Shown: in pieces, positions 1-6,210 of the stretch
How the letters are laid out: every line of letters begins with the position of its first letter
Numbering within the stretch: position 1 is the first letter of the stretch
Assembly: GCA_001799715.1 (NCBI GenBank)
Contig: MGTZ01000002.1
Location: forward strand, 1 to 39,693
Source of the DNA: Elusimicrobia bacterium GWB2_63_16
Lineage (GTDB): Bacteria > Elusimicrobiota > Elusimicrobia > Elusimicrobiales > UBA9959
Direction: 5' to 3'
Length of the DNA stretch: 39,693 bases
Position numbers and translations under genes: made by a program
Notes under the pieces: model-generated
What the model was told of the DNA's origin: nothing
Database searches by the model: none
What the model saw: only the letters and a program-made list of their open reading frames with translations

Positions 1-749
1 GCCTTCTGGCGGGCGCGGCCGGCGTGGTCGCCGGTGTAGGAGTCCTTGGCGTCTATCACGCGCGCCAGGGTCTGCACCATCTCCAGGTAGAAGTTCTCGA
101 GGCTTTCGTAAAGCTTGATGTTCTCGAGCGTGATGGCGGTCTCGCCGGCCAGCAGCGTGAGGAACTTCAGGTCGTAGTCGGTGAAGGATTCCTTCTCGCG
201 CGAGAGGTGCAGGTTCAGCACGCCGAACGGCTTGTCCTTGAGCTTGAGCGGGATGGCGATGAACGGGTCCTTCTGCTCTTCCTTGCCGATGAAATCCTTG
301 TACTGGTTGTTCTGGGCCGGGTCGGTGACGAAGATGGTCTCGCCGGTCTGGAAGGCGCGGCCGGCGATGCCGAGGCCGGGCTTGATGCGGGTGGTGTCGA
401 TGACTTCCTTGGAGATGTTCTTGGAGGCGCAGATGCGCAGCTCGTCGGCCACTTCGTCGTGGATCATCAGCGAGCCGCGGGGGGAGCTGATGAGCTCGCA
501 GGCGGATTCCACCACGGTCTGGTAGAACTCCTCTTTCTTGATCTGCCCGGCGTTGACGATGCCGATCTCGTGGATGGTCAGCAGGCTGGTGAGCAGCTCG
601 TCGAACTTGCCCCAGGTGGTGCGCAGGGAGGCGTCGGCGCCGCCGGTGTCCGCCGAGGGCTTGTCCAGGCGCAGGTCATAGACCTTCCGCAGCAACGCGC
701 CGATGATGAAAAGGAGAATGACTATAGCCAGCGAAAGCAGGTATATCAT
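1..749 (-). CDS. GAF domain / HD-GYP signalling protein (C-terminus beyond window)
   Basis: Read on the minus strand from an ATG at 749. It begins with a single hydrophobic N-terminal helix (MIYLLSLAIVILLFIIGALL), a linker, then a GAF domain at about residues 55-205, with the typical 'GIAGRAF..TGETIFV.D' and 'PLKLKDKPFGVLNLH' strands. The readable part ends in 'ARVIDAKDSYTGDHAGRAR', the usual opening of an HD-GYP domain, so the missing C-terminus is probably a cyclic-di-GMP phosphodiesterase-like module. The gene runs off the left edge; about 249 codons are visible. It is divergent from dapB. The -10-like box TATTCT (758-763, minus) lies only 8 nt before the ATG, with a TTGGCT -35-like box 18 bp further, and there is no Shine-Dalgarno. 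The GAF call is firm; the HD-GYP call rests on its first twenty or so residues. Confidence 0.85.
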   Translation of the reverse strand, partial: MIYLLSLAIVILLFIIGALLRKVYDLRLDKPSADTGGADASLRTTWGKFDELLTSLLTIHEIGIVNAGQIKKEEFYQTVVESACELISSPRGSLMIHDEVADELRICASKNISKEVIDTTRIKPGLGIAGRAFQTGETIFVTDPAQNNQYKDFIGKEEQKDPFIAIPLKLKDKPFGVLNLHLSREKESFTDYDLKFLTLLAGETAITLENIKLYESLENFYLEMVQTLARVIDAKDSYTGDHAGRARQK

Positions 750-757
750 TATTAAGA

Positions 758-850
758 AGAATAGCAAAAGACGGGCGCCAAAGCCAATAAAAAGGATATC
801 GTTGGCGCGGCGCGGCGTTGTTGTGCAGCCAATCCCATAAAGTTTATAAT
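758..850. promoter_or_regulatory. Divergent promoter region between the GAF/HD-GYP gene and dapB
   Basis: On the plus strand TTGTGC (821-826), an 18-bp spacer and a perfect TATAAT (845-850) precede the dapB ATG at 858 by only 7 nt. On the minus strand TTGGCT (782-787) and TATTCT (758-763), 18 bp apart, precede the ATG at 749. Both would start transcription at or just before the start codon. Confidence 0.5.
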
Positions 851-857
851 TGAGGTC

Positions 858-1574
858 ATGAAAAGCCGTCCTCTGAAAGTGCTGGTCTGCGGCGCGGCCG
901 GCCGCATGGGCCGCGCGGTGCTCTCCGAGATCGAATCCTCTGAAGCTTTCGCCTGCGCCGGCGGCGTGGACGCCAGGCCCGGGCCCGGCGCGGAGCCGCC
1001 CGACGCTTTCACGCGCCTGCTGGCCCTGGCCGACGCGGTGGTGGATTTTTCCTCCCCCGGCCCTTCGGTCGCGTACGCGCAGGCCTGCGCCGCGGCCCGC
1101 AAACCCTTCGTGTCCGGCGTCACCGGCTACGCCCCCAGGCAGCTGGCCGCGCTGAAGGCCGCCGCCCTCCGCACGGCCGTCTTCCATTCCCCCAACATGA
1201 GCCCCGCGGTCAACCTGACCTTCGCGCTGGCGGCGCTGGCCGCCCGCCGGCTGAAAGATTTCGATATACACGTGCACGAGGCCCATCACAGCGCCAAAAA
1301 GGACGCCCCGTCCGGCACGGCGCTGCGCTACGCCGAACGCATAGCCGCCGCCCGCGGCGGCGCGCTGCCGCCCATCACCAGTGTTCGCGCCGGGGACATA
1401 GTGGGCGACCACACGGTGCTGTACGCCGGGCCGCACGAGCGGGTGGAGATAGCCCACCGCGCCCACTCACGCGCGGTTTTCGCCGCCGGCGCGCTCAGGG
1501 CCGCCGTCTGGCTGTCCGGGAAGAAGCCCGGCTTTTACGACTATTCCGACCTGCTGGACCTTAAGAGCTTCTAG
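858..1574 (+). CDS. dapB: 4-hydroxy-tetrahydrodipicolinate reductase
   Basis: Reduces 4-hydroxy-tetrahydrodipicolinate to tetrahydrodipicolinate with NAD(P)H in the lysine/diaminopimelate pathway; cytosolic. The 238 residues show the Rossmann motif GAAGRMG at 12-18, 'VDFS' at 62-65, SGVTGY (GTTG region) at 86-91, and the signature EAHHSAKKDAPSGTA at 141-155. By comparison with the E. coli enzyme, H143 is the catalytic acid site and K147 the substrate-binding lysine. The length is slightly short for the family (about 240-270), owing to a compact region after residue 30. The ATG lies 7 nt after a TATAAT box, with only TGAGG crowded against it, so the mRNA is probably leaderless or nearly so. 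No other dap gene is visible. The next gene starts 13 nt downstream, probably co-transcribed. Confidence 0.95.
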   Translation: MKSRPLKVLVCGAAGRMGRAVLSEIESSEAFACAGGVDARPGPGAEPPDAFTRLLALADAVVDFSSPGPSVAYAQACAAARKPFVSGVTGYAPRQLAALKAAALRTAVFHSPNMSPAVNLTFALAALAARRLKDFDIHVHEAHHSAKKDAPSGTALRYAERIAAARGGALPPITSVRAGDIVGDHTVLYAGPHERVEIAHRAHSRAVFAAGALRAAVWLSGKKPGFYDYSDLLDLKSF

Positions 1575-1586
1575 TCACGGAGACCT

Positions 1587-2525
1587 ATGAACAAGGCTGA
1601 GATCATAAACTGGTTCCTTTTCGCGCTGGCGCTGTTCGCCGCGCTGCTCGTCTACCTCTCTTATTCCAAGAGCTCGGAGATCATCCAGCCGGCCCGCAAG
1701 GCGGGGCTGGCCCATACGCCCGACCAGTACAAGCTGGCCCACGAGGTCGTAGAGTTCTCCACGGCCGACGGCGTGCGGCTGAAGGGCTGGTTCATCCCGG
1801 CGCCGGGCGGCGAGAGCGGCCGGACCATAATCTTCTGCCATGGCTGGGGCTCCAACCGCGGCGAGGCGCTGCGCGACACCTGGTTCCTCTGCGAGCAGGG
1901 TTTTAACCTGTTCTACTTCGACTTCCGCGCCTCCGGAGAGAGCAAGGGGAGCGTGGCCAGCGTGGGCTACCTGGAAACCCGGGACTTCGACGCCGCCTAC
2001 GAGTTCCTCAAGCACAACCGGCCGCACGCGGCCGAGGCTGTGGGCGTGTTCGGCACCTCGATGGGCGGCTCGGTGGCCGTCTACGCGGCCGCCAAGTACC
2101 CGGAGATCGCCTGCCTGCTGTCGGAGAACACCTTCCTCTCCTACGAGCGGGTGGTGGCCAACTGGAGCTGGCGCCGGCTCAAAACCCCGTATTTCCCGCT
2201 GGTCGCGATGACGCTGTTCTTCGTGCGGCACAAGCTCAAGAACGACCCCGAACCCTACAGCCCGCTCTACAACGCCCCCCGCGTGAAGTGCCCCGCCATG
2301 TTCATCAACGGCGACCACGACGACCTCGTGCCGCTGCCCGACGCGGAGCGCCTGTTCGGGCTGTGCGGCTCGGCGAGCAAGCAGATGTGGGTGATAGCCG
2401 GGGCCTCTCACGCCAAGTGCGCCGAGGTGGGCGGCGAGGTGTACCGCAACAAGCTCTCGGCGTTCTTCGCCGGGGCCCTGCCCGAACCGGTGCAGGAGCA
2501 GCCCGCGATAAACTCTAAAAAATAA
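1587..2525 (+). CDS. Membrane-anchored alpha/beta hydrolase (BEM46/ABHD13-like)
   Basis: A 312-residue serine hydrolase with one N-terminal transmembrane helix (residues 8-26), so the catalytic domain probably faces the periplasm or is tethered to the membrane. The fold is shown by the oxyanion-region motif HGWGSN (85-90), the nucleophile elbow GTSMGG with S158, the acid in GDHDDLVP (D245) and the catalytic histidine in ASHAKC (H275). The domain order matches the BEM46/ABHD13-type and prolyl-oligopeptidase-like hydrolases of bacteria, whose substrates are mostly unknown. The start is supported by GGAG about 6 nt upstream. It follows dapB by 13 nt, but no functional link to lysine synthesis is evident. 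The substrate cannot be deduced. Confidence 0.85.
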   Translation: MNKAEIINWFLFALALFAALLVYLSYSKSSEIIQPARKAGLAHTPDQYKLAHEVVEFSTADGVRLKGWFIPAPGGESGRTIIFCHGWGSNRGEALRDTWFLCEQGFNLFYFDFRASGESKGSVASVGYLETRDFDAAYEFLKHNRPHAAEAVGVFGTSMGGSVAVYAAAKYPEIACLLSENTFLSYERVVANWSWRRLKTPYFPLVAMTLFFVRHKLKNDPEPYSPLYNAPRVKCPAMFINGDHDDLVPLPDAERLFGLCGSASKQMWVIAGASHAKCAEVGGEVYRNKLSAFFAGALPEPVQEQPAINSKK

Positions 2526-2613
2526 ATGTCGGTCGCCTGGTGGACGCAGCTCCTGATGCGACACAAGAAAGTGTCCGTAGCCGCATTGAATGCGTAGTCC
2601 ACGTATAAAAGTC

Positions 2614-2674
2614 TTGCATTCCCCGTCGGCATAATGTAGTATTTTCCTATCGCCCCCGACGGGTGCGAAAATAC
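2614..2674 (+). promoter_or_regulatory. Sigma-70-type promoter with an inverted repeat, upstream of the 78-residue protein
   Basis: TTGCAT (2614-2619), 17-bp spacer, TAGTAT (2637-2642). Transcription would start near 2649 and leave a leader of about 70 nt. An inverted repeat, GTATTTTC (2639-2646) and GAAAATAC (2667-2674), overlaps the -10 box, and CCGTCGG (2623-2629) is complementary to CCGACGG (2656-2662). This could be an operator or a structured leader. The same -35 and a near-identical -10 serve the Lys-rich peptide at 5079. Confidence 0.55.
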
Positions 2675-2719
2675 GCCCCGACGATAACAGTGGGGGGAAG
2701 TTAACGGAGGAAAGTGAAA

Positions 2720-2956
2720 ATGGCTGAAATGATACAAAAAGTTGGTCTGAAGCGCGAGAAGGGTTACCTTTATTTCATCGACAAGAAAGGCGACATATCC
2801 TGCGCCCTGATGGCCCGCGGCAAAAAGAAAGGCGGCAAGGCTAAGGTTGCCGTGAAGGTCGGCCTCAAGAAAGAGAAAGGCTACCTGTACTTCATCGATA
2901 AGAAGGGCAACGTCTCCCGCGCCATCATGAAGAATTCCGGCAAGAAAAAGAAGTAA
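2720..2956 (+). CDS. Small basic protein with a duplicated 24-residue motif
   Basis: A 78-residue protein of unknown function. Residues 8-31 and 47-70 are near-identical copies of a motif of the form VGLK-[RK]-EKGYLYFIDKKG-x2-S-x-A-x-M. They are joined by a Lys/Gly-rich linker (34-46), and the protein ends in a lysine tail. The motif alternates hydrophobic and charged residues as in a small beta-hairpin repeat, and the protein is strongly basic, so nucleic-acid binding is possible but unproven. I chose the ATG at 2720 because GGAGG (2706-2710) is 9 nt upstream; a GTG at 2714 in the same frame is too close to it. The gene stands alone between its own promoter and a strong terminator, which suggests high independent expression. 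No known family is recognised. Confidence 0.8.
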   Translation: MAEMIQKVGLKREKGYLYFIDKKGDISCALMARGKKKGGKAKVAVKVGLKKEKGYLYFIDKKGNVSRAIMKNSGKKKK

Positions 2957-2976
2957 TCCTTCTTTTTCCTGACGAA

Positions 2977-3010
2977 CCGCCCGGCCGCAACGCCGGGCGG
3001 TTTTATTTTA
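2977..3010 (+). terminator. Rho-independent terminator of the 78-residue protein gene
   Basis: A 9-bp perfect stem CCGCCCGGC / GCCGGGCGG (2977-2985, 2992-3000) with a 6-nt loop, followed by TTTTATTTTA. Confidence 0.9.
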
Positions 3011-3035
3011 TCCCGCGGCGACATGCCGCCGGGGA

Positions 3036-3076
3036 AAATGAGGGCGGCCCCCCGCGAGGAGGGCCGCCCATTTTTT
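3036..3076. terminator. Probable bidirectional terminator hairpin between convergent genes
   Basis: Stem GGGCGGCC (3042-3049) / GGCCGCCC (3062-3069), flanked by AAAA on the left and ATTTTTT on the right. It can end minus-strand transcription from the Cys-rich protein gene and act as a backstop for plus-strand transcription. Confidence 0.65.
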
Positions 3077-3094
3077 GCGGAAGAACGGCGGGCC

Positions 3095-3625
3095 TTAAAC
3101 TTTTTTACCCTTCTCTTCCAGCCGCTCCTTCATCTTCTCCACGCGGGTCTTGCAGTCGTCGGTGAGTTCGGACGCGTTCTTGATCAGGCAGTCGCGCACG
3201 CGGCCTTCGCCGGGCTTCACGTCCTTGCAGAGCTGCCGCGCGTCGGCGGCGCAGACCTTGGCGCCGCCCTTGCGCCCGCCCTGGCCGAGGCCCGAGCGCA
3301 TCTTGAAGCCGCTCTTGAACCCCGAGGAGTAGCCCTTGCCGTACTCGCGCATGCAGCCGTTGGCGCCGCCGCGGCCCGCCCGCTCGCCGCGCTTGCCGCG
3401 CTTTTCGCCGGCCAGCGCCTTGCGGTCCTTGCAGGCCTGGGACAGCTCCGCCTCGTGCTCCTTGAGGCAGGCCGCCACGCGGCCCTCGCCGGGCTTCACG
3501 TCCTTGCAGAACTTCGCCGCGTCGGCCGCGCAGGGCCCTTTCCCCTTCTCGGCCGAGACCGGCAGGCTGAGGGCCAGTCCGAGTCCGCCGCCGAGAGCTA
3601 AAACCGCTAATATGTAGTTTTTCAT
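3095..3625 (-). CDS. Secreted protein with two Cys-rich (GLG1/Cys_rich_FGFR-like) repeats
   Basis: A 176-residue exported protein with a signal peptide (residues 1-25, cleavage after VSA). Two repeats share the pattern C-A-A-D-A-x3-C-KDVKPGEGRV-x2-C-L-x10-11-C (Cys 32/40/53/65 and 125/133/146/158). This matches the four-cysteine repeat known from eukaryotic Golgi glycoprotein 1 (Cys-rich FGF-receptor family), which also occurs in bacterial exported proteins. The linker (70-120) is Gly/Arg/Lys-rich with one extra Cys91. The repeats probably form disulfide-bonded helical hairpins in the periplasm; the function is unknown. AGGAG ends 8 nt before the ATG. It is a single gene, downstream of but not overlapping the redox operon on the same strand. 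Confidence 0.85.
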   Translation of the reverse strand: MKNYILAVLALGGGLGLALSLPVSAEKGKGPCAADAAKFCKDVKPGEGRVAACLKEHEAELSQACKDRKALAGEKRGKRGERAGRGGANGCMREYGKGYSSGFKSGFKMRSGLGQGGRKGGAKVCAADARQLCKDVKPGEGRVRDCLIKNASELTDDCKTRVEKMKERLEEKGKKV

Positions 3626-3709
3626 AACCTTGCTCCTTTCTTCCGCCGCTGTCTATACAACGCGGCGGCCCCCGGTTTTATTGCGCCGGGGGGGGCGGGG
3701 CCTCTTATA

Positions 3710-4066
3710 TTAAGGAAGGTCTACGTAGACGGCGCCGTTCTCCACCTTGACCGGGTAGGTCCTGAGGGAGCGGGTGGCCAGGGCGGGATCGGCCGGGTCC
3801 GGATGCTTGCTGGCCGGCGCCTTGGGGGCGGGGCCGCTGAGGGCCTCGCCGCTGCGGATATCGAATTGGGCGTAATGCAGCGGGCAGGTGAGGATCCAGC
3901 CGGTCAGCGCGCCGCGCTCCAGCCTGGCGTTGGCGTGGCCGCAGGCGCGCTCCACGGCGTAGAAGGCGCCCTCGTAGTTGCAGAGCACCAGTTCGCGGCC
4001 GCCCAGCGTTACGGCCCGCATACCGCCTGGGGGAACCTCGGCGGCGTCAGCGGCTTTTATCAGCAT
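3710..4066 (-). CDS. Rieske-type [2Fe-2S] ferredoxin (last gene of redox operon)
   Basis: A 118-residue soluble Rieske protein. The cluster ligands are visible as C42-G-H44 and C61-P-L-H64, followed by the usual 'YAQFDIRSGEAL' strand. There is no signal peptide or membrane anchor, so it is a cytosolic electron carrier like the small ferredoxins of dioxygenase systems or NirD-like proteins, not a bc1 subunit. A 15-20-residue Pro/Ala/Lys-rich insert (about 78-98) lies between cluster domain and last strands. Its start overlaps the end of the FTR gene by 20 nt, indicating translational coupling. It is the second Rieske protein in this operon; the two are clearly different in sequence. Confidence 0.9.
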   Translation of the reverse strand: MLIKAADAAEVPPGGMRAVTLGGRELVLCNYEGAFYAVERACGHANARLERGALTGWILTCPLHYAQFDIRSGEALSGPAPKAPASKHPDPADPALATRSLRTYPVKVENGAVYVDLP

Positions 4067-4391
4067 AGAAGACGGCCTCTGGGATCTGTTTGAGCTTGTC
4101 CGGGTCCGTAACGTCCTTGTGCACGAACAGGCCGCACCAGCAGCGGCGCATCGCGTCGTAATGCTCGCGGTGGAAAGGGATGCAGGGGCAGACTATGCGC
4201 ATGTTCTCGGCGCGGTCCCTGGTGCGGGCCTGGCAGGGGCAGTAGGGCACGCCGGTTTCGGCCTCGAGGGCCGCCTCCTGCTCCAGCAGGAAATCGGCGT
4301 CCTCTTCGGCCGGCGTGAATTTGTAGCCCAGCGCGTCGGCCAGCGGCGCGAACAGGTAGCGCAGCGCGCGCTTGCGCGGTTCGAAGGTCAC
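4047..4391 (-). CDS. ftrB: Ferredoxin-thioredoxin reductase catalytic subunit
   Basis: 114 residues with the six cysteines that bind the [4Fe-4S] cluster and form the redox disulfide: CPC at 51-53, CPC at 68-70 and CWC at 84-86, followed by GLF as in plant and cyanobacterial FTR (normally CHC-x-LF). Known FTR catalytic chains take electrons from ferredoxin and reduce a thioredoxin- or glutaredoxin-type disulfide. No variable (alpha) FTR subunit is encoded nearby. The flanking genes are a glutaredoxin (stop overlapping this ATG as ATGA) and two Rieske ferredoxins, which suggests that one Rieske protein donates electrons and the glutaredoxin accepts them; that pairing is inference. W85 replaces the usual His of the CHC motif. 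Confidence 0.9.
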   Translation of the reverse strand: MTFEPRKRALRYLFAPLADALGYKFTPAEEDADFLLEQEAALEAETGVPYCPCQARTRDRAENMRIVCPCIPFHREHYDAMRRCWCGLFVHKDVTDPDKLKQIPEAVFYADKSR

Positions 4392-4639
4392 TTCTTCTCC
4401 AGCAGCTTCTCGAACCCTTCCGGGTCGTAGCCCTGCACGCAGCTGTCGCCGATGCGGGTGAACGGGAAGGAACCGGTGCAGCCCTGCCCCTTCATCTCCT
4501 TCATGATCGCTTCCTGCTTCGCCTCGTCCTGCTTGTCGTAGTCGATGCTCTCGAAAGGCAGGTTTTTATCCTCGAAGAATTTCTTGGTCTTCTTGCACCA
4601 GAGGCAGGTGGTGAGCGCGTAAATAACTATTTTTTTCAT
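4388..4639 (-). CDS. Glutaredoxin-like thiol-disulfide protein
   Basis: An 83-residue glutaredoxin-fold protein with the active site T-T-C-L-W-C-K near the N-terminus (residues 9-15), a 'GSFPFTRIGD' cis-Pro loop and the 'GYDPEGFEKLL' C-terminal helix, all typical of NrdH/Grx-like proteins. It ends at a TGA that overlaps the ATG of the FTR gene. The start is a choice between ATG 4645, which overlaps the upstream Rieske stop codon (ATGA), and ATG 4639. I prefer 4639 because GAGG at 4648-4651 lies 8 nt from it but only 2 nt from the other. It is likely the substrate or partner of the neighbouring FTR subunit. Confidence 0.88.
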   Translation of the reverse strand: MKKIVIYALTTCLWCKKTKKFFEDKNLPFESIDYDKQDEAKQEAIMKEMKGQGCTGSFPFTRIGDSCVQGYDPEGFEKLLEKK

Positions 4640-4641
4640 CG

Positions 4642-4947
4642 TCATATCCTCACGCGGACTTTTCCGCCCGAAATTTCCACCGCGTAAACGCGCGCTTTTA
4701 TTTCCGCCGCGTTTAAAAATTTTCCATCGCGGATATCGAAGCGCCAGTCGTGGCACGGGCAGGTCAGCGTGTAGCCTTCCAGCGAGCCCGCGGCGAGCGG
4801 GCAGCCCATGTGCGGACAGCGGTTCTCCAGCGCGAAAACGGCGTTTCCACGACGGACGAGCAGCACCGGCAGGCCGCGGGGGAAAACCGCGAGGGGTTTT
4901 CCTTCGGCCAGTTGCGCGAGCTCGCAGACTACTTCGGCGGCGGTCAT
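4642..4947 (-). CDS. Rieske-type [2Fe-2S] ferredoxin (first gene of redox operon)
   Basis: A 101-residue cytosolic Rieske ferredoxin. Ligands are C44-P-H46 (in RCPHMGCPL) and C63-P-C-H66 (in CPCHDWRFD), the classical Rieske consensus, followed by FDIRDGKF. An extra Cys at 49 and Cys65 inside the two loops could allow the Rieske disulfide seen in high-potential proteins. It heads a tightly packed operon (Rieske, glutaredoxin, FTR catalytic chain, Rieske) in which each gene overlaps the next. A TATAAT box (4954-4959, minus) ends 6 nt before the ATG and there is no Shine-Dalgarno, so the operon mRNA may be leaderless; no good -35 is visible. Confidence 0.9.
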   Translation of the reverse strand: MTAAEVVCELAQLAEGKPLAVFPRGLPVLLVRRGNAVFALENRCPHMGCPLAAGSLEGYTLTCPCHDWRFDIRDGKFLNAAEIKARVYAVEISGGKVRVRI

Positions 4948-5016
4948 TTTTTTATTATATAAAACCTTGCCGGAGCCGGCGCGTGAAAAATATTTTTAAA
5001 AAAACGAAAAAAACTG

Positions 5017-5067
5017 TTGCATTTACTAATGACAATATATAGAATCAATTTCGCGCAGTTACTGCGC
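5017..5067 (+). promoter_or_regulatory. Strong promoter and 5' hairpin of the Lys-rich peptide gene
   Basis: TTGCAT (5017-5022), 17-bp spacer, TAGAAT (5040-5045), preceded by an A/T-rich tract (4986-5013) that may act as an UP element. The transcript would begin near 5052 with a hairpin GCGCAG-TTA-CTGCGC (5053-5067), directly followed by AAGGAG. A 5' stem of this kind often stabilises mRNA; it could also be an operator. Confidence 0.6.
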
Positions 5068-5078
5068 AAGGAGATACA

Positions 5079-5174
5079 ATGCCTAAAGCTAAAAAGCAGG
5101 TTGCCAAGAAAGCCGTGAAGAAAGTCGCGAAGAAAGCCGTGAAGAAAGTCGCGAAGAAAGCCAAGAAGAAGTAA
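5079..5174 (+). CDS. 31-residue Lys/Ala/Val peptide (histone H1 tail-like)
   Basis: A very short gene that encodes 31 residues, 16 of them Lys, with 7 Ala and 5 Val. The core is an 8-residue unit KKAVKKVA repeated in tandem, encoded by a 24-bp DNA repeat, resembling the AKK repeats of histone H1-like bacterial proteins. Such polycations normally bind DNA or RNA. It is judged real because every expression signal is present: a 17-bp-spaced promoter, AAGGAG 9 nt before the ATG, and a strong terminator 22 nt after the stop. It could be a nucleoid-associated peptide, a stand-alone relic of a longer H1-like protein, or a processed cationic peptide; nothing in the sequence decides between these. Confidence 0.75.
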   Translation: MPKAKKQVAKKAVKKVAKKAVKKVAKKAKKK

Positions 5175-5195
5175 TTCTCGGCTCACGGAATAAAA

Positions 5196-5238
5196 GGCGG
5201 CGCAGAAGCGGATGCTTCCAGCGCCGCCTCTATTTTTA
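5196..5238 (+). terminator. Rho-independent terminator of the Lys-rich peptide gene
   Basis: Two-part stem: GGCGGCGC (5196-5203) / GCGCCGCC (5221-5228) with inner GAAGC / GCTTC (5205-5209, 5214-5218), then TCTATTTTTATA. Confidence 0.9.
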
Positions 5239-5289
5239 TACGCCCGCGGCCCCGGCCCCCGGGCGGAATTTGTAAAATCAATACATACC

Positions 5290-6210
5290 ATGCCGGGCAA
5301 CTATTTTATAATCAACCCCGCGGCGGGCCACGGCCGCGCCGGGCGCTTCTGGGCGGCCCTGAGCGCTCCGGCGCTGCGCCTCGCCCCGGGTTCCTCCTTC
5401 GCGCTGACGGCGCGCCCCGGCCACGCGGCGGAGCTCGCCCGCGCGGCGGCGCTGGCCGGCGCCGAAAAGATAGTGGCCGTCGGCGGCGACGGCACCTTCT
5501 GCGAGGCGCTGGAGGGCGTGCTGGGCGACCCGGAGGCCGCGCGCCGCCGCCCGGCGCTGGGCGCCGTGCCGGCAGGCTCGGGCTGCGACCTGGCCCGCCA
5601 CCTCGGCTGCCCGCGCGACAGGGACGGGCTGATAGCCATGCTGGCCCGCGGGCGCACGCGCCTGATGGACGCCGGGCGCCTCACCTATGTGCGGAACGAC
5701 GGCTCCTCCGGCGTGCGGCATTTCATCAATATCGCGGCTTTCGGCCTGGCCGGCGACGTGGCCCATCACATAAAGGAGACCGGCAAGCCGCTGGGCGGCA
5801 CGCTCTCTTACGCTTATTCCTCGCTGCGCGCCATCTTCACGGCGCGCGCCCGCAGTCTGCGGCTGAAGGCCGACGGCCGGGATATCTCCGGGCGCTACCA
5901 CCTGGGCGTGCTGGCCAATACCTCGTCCATGGGCGGGGGCATGCTGATAGCGCCCGGCACGCGCGACGACGACGGCCTGATGGACCTGGTGCTGGTGGCC
6001 GACATGAGCCGCCTGGAACTCGCCCGCAATATGCCTTCGCTGTACAAGGGAACGCATGTAGGCCGCCCCGGCATCACGCTGACCCGGCTGCGCCGCCTGG
6101 AGGCCGACTCCGACGAGACCGTTTATTTGAATATCGACGGCGAGGCGGAAGGCCGCCTGCCTGCCGTCTTCGAGGTGCTGCCGGGGGCCGTAAGGGTGGT
6201 GGAGCCGTGA
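5290..6210 (+). CDS. Diacylglycerol kinase-family lipid kinase (YegS/DgkB-like)
   Basis: 306 residues with the DAGK catalytic fold: N-terminal 'YFIINPAAGHGRAGRFW', the nucleotide-binding GGDGT at 65-69, the 'PAGSGCDLARHL' loop (normally GTGND.AR) and a C-terminal beta-sandwich ending in 'VYLNIDGEAEG', where D and E are conserved in YegS-type kinases. These enzymes phosphorylate lipids such as diacylglycerol, at the membrane. The start is the ATG at 5290, which directly precedes the conserved first strand; no good Shine-Dalgarno is present and TAAAAT sits 11 nt upstream. Its stop overlaps the GTG start of the hemolysin-III gene by 4 nt, so the two are co-translated. Confidence 0.88.
   Translation: MPGNYFIINPAAGHGRAGRFWAALSAPALRLAPGSSFALTARPGHAAELARAAALAGAEKIVAVGGDGTFCEALEGVLGDPEAARRRPALGAVPAGSGCDLARHLGCPRDRDGLIAMLARGRTRLMDAGRLTYVRNDGSSGVRHFINIAAFGLAGDVAHHIKETGKPLGGTLSYAYSSLRAIFTARARSLRLKADGRDISGRYHLGVLANTSSMGGGMLIAPGTRDDDGLMDLVLVADMSRLELARNMPSLYKGTHVGRPGITLTRLRRLEADSDETVYLNIDGEAEGRLPAVFEVLPGAVRVVEP

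Noticed and set aside
5212-5289. Upstream start for the lipid kinase
   Set aside because: The extension would begin inside the terminator of the Lys-rich peptide gene; the conserved first strand begins right after the ATG at 5290.
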